Origin: Candidatus Aminicenantota bacterium
GTDB taxonomy: Bacteria > Acidobacteriota > Aminicenantia > Aminicenantales > Saccharicenantaceae
Direction of reading: 5' to 3'
Assembly: GCA_011048485.1 (NCBI GenBank)
Contig: DSDX01000333.1
Span: forward strand, 1-7,148
Length of the DNA: 7,148 bases
The stretch's first letter is position 1; the number at the start of each line of letters is the position of its first letter. Shown one piece after another: positions 4,935 through 7,148 of the stretch. The notes beneath the pieces are model-generated. The model made no database searches. It saw nothing but the letters and a program-made list of their open reading frames with translations, and was not told the origin of the DNA. A program made the translations under genes and the position numbers.

Positions 4935-7043
4935 ATGAAACGAACAACGTCGGTTCTCTTGACGGGGTTGCTCAGTGCAATGCTATTCGCCGTGTTACTG
5001 GCGAATCAGGCGAAAGAAACCCAGGCGGAAGTCGCGCTGCAGGCCGCCATGAAAACGGAAAACGTGGATGGAGATCTGAGGAGCGCCATCGAGCAGTATG
5101 GGAAGATCGCCGCGCTGCCCGGCGCCGGTCGGGGCACGGTCGCGACCGCTCTGCTGCGGATGGGGCAGTGCTATGAAAAACTGGGCAGCGTGGAAGCGAC
5201 GAAGGCCTACGAGCGGGTCGTGCGCGAGTTTGCCGACCAGAAAGTAACCGTGGCCGCCGCCCGGGCGCGTCTTGCTGTGCTGGGACAAGGGCCGAGCGCG
5301 GCGTCGGGCCTGTCCGTCCGCCGGGTCTGGGCCGACGCGCCGCGATATGGAGCCCAGGGCAAGCCTTCCCGCGACGGCGCATATCTGACTTTCCGGACTG
5401 CGGGCGAGGACCTGGCCATCCGCGATCTCGCCACGGGGCAGATTCGACAGCTGACCAAACACCAGAGCGGGCAATCCGCTTGGAACTCTGTTCCATCTCC
5501 GGATGGAAAGCAGATCGCCTACCTCTGGAGAGAGGCGGACGCGTGGGAACTGCGGGTTATCGGACTGGAGGGGGCCGAGCCCCGCGTTCTCTGTCATAAA
5601 GCCGATGCGGACGTGGTCAGGCCGTCGGACGCGGTAAGACCGTTTCCCGCCGATTGGTCCCCGGACGGCACGAGCATTCTGATCGTCCTCTGGCATTTCA
5701 TGGACCCGGGCAGCGAAATCGCGCTGGTTTCCGCGCGGGATGGCTCCATGCGCGTTCTGAAGGATCTTGACAAGCGCCTCACGGAACGCCCCCGTTTCTC
5801 TCCAGACGGCCGTTTCATTGTCTTCGACCGTCAGCAGCGCCCGGGGGAAAAGAGCGACATCTTTGTCCTTGCCTTGGACGGAGGGCGCGAGATCCCGCTC
5901 ATCGAACACCCGGCCAATGACATGGCTCCCGACTGGATGCCGGACGGCAAGGGAATCCTGTTTTTCAGCGACCGGACGGGGACCATGAGCGTCTGGTGGA
6001 TCCCGTTTATCGAGGGCAGCCCCCGGGGGGCTCCCGAGTTGCTCAAGCCTGACGTGCGGGGCAACTCCATGGGATTTACCCGAAACGGTTCCTACTACTA
6101 CAGCATGGGCACGGATGCGAGTGATGGGTACATCGCCGAGCTCGATCTGACGACGGGCAAGCTCAATTCAGCGCCGAGAGCTGCCGAGGAACTTTTCATC
6201 GGCTCCAACGGCGGTCACGAATGGTCGCCAGACGGCCGACAGATGCTGTTCGTTTCGATGCGGGGACCGGGAGCGTCGAAAGACAGGGCGATTCCTTGCA
6301 TCCGCTCCACGGTAAGCGAGGAAGTACGTGTCTTGAGCTCCAAGCTCGTCCATGTATCCCATGTTCGCTGGGCGCCGGACGGTCGCTCCGTTCTGGCTCT
6401 CGCAACCGATCCTGCCTCGATTTTCGGCGCCTTCCGCTTTGACGTCCAAACCGGCGATATCCTCCCGATCCCGATGCCTCCCGAGTTCATAGGCTGGTTA
6501 CCAGCCATGTCCCAGGACGGCAAGGCCGTTTACTACCAAGCCGCGCTCAAAGATCCGAGAAGGTATAGCGTCATGGAGCGGGACCTCGAGACCGGAAAAG
6601 ATCAGGAACTTTATAGCGGAGACGCGCGTTTCAGGAGCCGCTTAACTCTTTCTCCAGACGGGCGGCAATTGGCTTTCGTTCTAGGCGACCAACCTGAAGA
6701 CGAATTTCCTGTAATAAAAATCATGCCCGCAGCGGGAGGAGAAGCGCGCGACGTGCTGCGCGGAGTACAGTTGCCACTCTGCGAAGCCCCGATCGCCTGG
6801 ACGCCCGACGGCGCGAGCCTGCTCTTTATCAAGCAACTCGGACCGACGCCGCTCTCGAAGACCGAACTGTGGTCAGTCTCCGTGCGGGGCGGCGAACCTC
6901 GCAAGCTGGGGCTTGCCGTAGAGGGAATGATCCATATTTCCCTCCATCCGGACGGTCGGCATATCGCTTTCACCAAGGCCCAGAATAGAGACGAGGTCTG
7001 GGTGATGGAGAATTTCCTGCCGCCCGCGAAAGCCGTGAAATAG
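4935..7043 (+). CDS. Secreted TPR-like/PD40 beta-propeller protein (TolB-like)
   Basis: A 702-residue exported protein. Residues 1-~31 form a signal peptide (KR, then a hydrophobic core, then TQA as a plausible cleavage site). Residues ~33-117 are helical and TPR-like (AIEQYGKIA, ALLRMGQCYEKLG, AYERVVREF), a layout seen in many acidobacterial PD40 proteins. The rest carries twelve PD40-type motifs with the S/T-P-D-G consensus, starting near residues 145, 188, 242, 289, 335, 382, 431, 480, 526, 573, 623 and 671. Most are 46-50 residues apart; the first two intervals are 43 and 54. The best copies are SPDGRFIVF and SPDGRQLAF; the copy at 382 (TRNGSYYYS) is the most degenerate. Twelve blades fit two six-bladed propellers. 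The start has GGGAGG eight bases upstream. No peptidase or other catalytic domain follows the propeller, so a binding or scaffold role in the periplasm or outside is likelier than an enzymatic one. The ligand is unknown. Confidence 0.9.
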   Translation: MKRTTSVLLTGLLSAMLFAVLLANQAKETQAEVALQAAMKTENVDGDLRSAIEQYGKIAALPGAGRGTVATALLRMGQCYEKLGSVEATKAYERVVREFADQKVTVAAARARLAVLGQGPSAASGLSVRRVWADAPRYGAQGKPSRDGAYLTFRTAGEDLAIRDLATGQIRQLTKHQSGQSAWNSVPSPDGKQIAYLWREADAWELRVIGLEGAEPRVLCHKADADVVRPSDAVRPFPADWSPDGTSILIVLWHFMDPGSEIALVSARDGSMRVLKDLDKRLTERPRFSPDGRFIVFDRQQRPGEKSDIFVLALDGGREIPLIEHPANDMAPDWMPDGKGILFFSDRTGTMSVWWIPFIEGSPRGAPELLKPDVRGNSMGFTRNGSYYYSMGTDASDGYIAELDLTTGKLNSAPRAAEELFIGSNGGHEWSPDGRQMLFVSMRGPGASKDRAIPCIRSTVSEEVRVLSSKLVHVSHVRWAPDGRSVLALATDPASIFGAFRFDVQTGDILPIPMPPEFIGWLPAMSQDGKAVYYQAALKDPRRYSVMERDLETGKDQELYSGDARFRSRLTLSPDGRQLAFVLGDQPEDEFPVIKIMPAAGGEARDVLRGVQLPLCEAPIAWTPDGASLLFIKQLGPTPLSKTELWSVSVRGGEPRKLGLAVEGMIHISLHPDGRHIAFTKAQNRDEVWVMENFLPPAKAVK

Positions 7044-7049
7044 AGGCGA

Positions 7050-7075
7050 GACCCGTCCCGTCATCCGCCCGGGTC
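7050..7075 (+). terminator. Weak stem-loop after the propeller gene
   Basis: GACCCG (7050-7055) and CGGGTC (7070-7075) form a perfect 6-bp stem with a 14-base loop, starting 7 bases after the TAG stop. No run of T follows, so it is at best a weak or factor-assisted terminator. The remaining bases to 7148 hold no recognisable gene. Confidence 0.2.
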
Positions 7076-7148
7076 GGCTCAATCGCAAGCCATTGACATC
7101 TGCTTGGGAAGGCGAAACCCTCCTTAGCGAAATGGGAAACGTTGATCG

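Noticed and set aside
4995..5909. Minus-strand open frame of about 300 codons inside the propeller gene
   Set aside because: Antisense to the clear PD40 repeats; no domain or supporting start signal.
6048..6053. Another CCTGAC inside the propeller coding region
   Set aside because: It is a single copy in codons with no partner at 22-23 bp; a lone 6-mer is expected by chance in a window this size.
7093..7134. Promoter and gene start (ATG at 7132) at the right edge
   Set aside because: TTGACA is perfect, but no -10 hexamer lies 16-18 bases downstream, and the ATG lacks an SD at normal spacing; only 17 bases follow it, too few to judge.

Overview
The window is GC-rich bacterial chromosomal DNA. 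The best guess at origin is Acidobacteriota or Aminicenantota. This rests on GC-rich codon use, a Thermus-type orotate phosphoribosyltransferase with a C-terminal CPFC tail, and a secreted protein joining an N-terminal TPR-like segment to a long run of PD40 (TolB-like) repeats. It is an inference from protein style, not a taxonomic proof.

Left part (1-1937): the C-terminal portion of an RND-family inner-membrane efflux permease, cut by the left edge, runs rightward. It meets pyrE (de novo pyrimidine synthesis), which runs leftward. Their stop codons overlap by 4 bp. pyrE has a perfect Shine-Dalgarno sequence, a GC-rich leader hairpin and a good sigma70-type promoter.

Junction (1938-2319): there is no intact gene here. 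On the minus strand lies a decayed C-terminal piece of an alpha/beta-hydrolase-like gene in two frames, split by a frameshift near 2150-2158, with its 5' part missing. Right of it is a promoter region with two direct CCTGAC repeats.

Right part (2320-7043): a two-component system is followed by a secreted beta-propeller protein, all rightward. The sensor kinase has two membrane helices and a large extracytoplasmic domain with a TPR-like section. The OmpR-family response regulator overlaps it by ATGA. Then comes a 702-residue protein with a signal peptide, a TPR-like segment and twelve evenly spaced PD40 motifs. The region before the kinase and the region before the propeller protein share the word AATCCTGACA, a second GCCTGAC 22-23 bp on, and a -10-like hexamer exactly 39 bp after the first CCTGAC. 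A simple reading is that the regulator controls its own operon and the propeller gene, making one envelope-sensing regulon.

The strangest point is the regulator. Its DNA-binding domain lacks about 23 residues (helix alpha2 and the alpha2-alpha3 loop of the winged helix) in a clean in-frame deletion, while the receiver domain, the recognition helix and the wing are well preserved. It is either a recently broken regulator or an unusual minimal one.

The last 105 bases hold no recognised gene. I see no tRNA, rRNA, CRISPR array, transposase or attachment site in the window.
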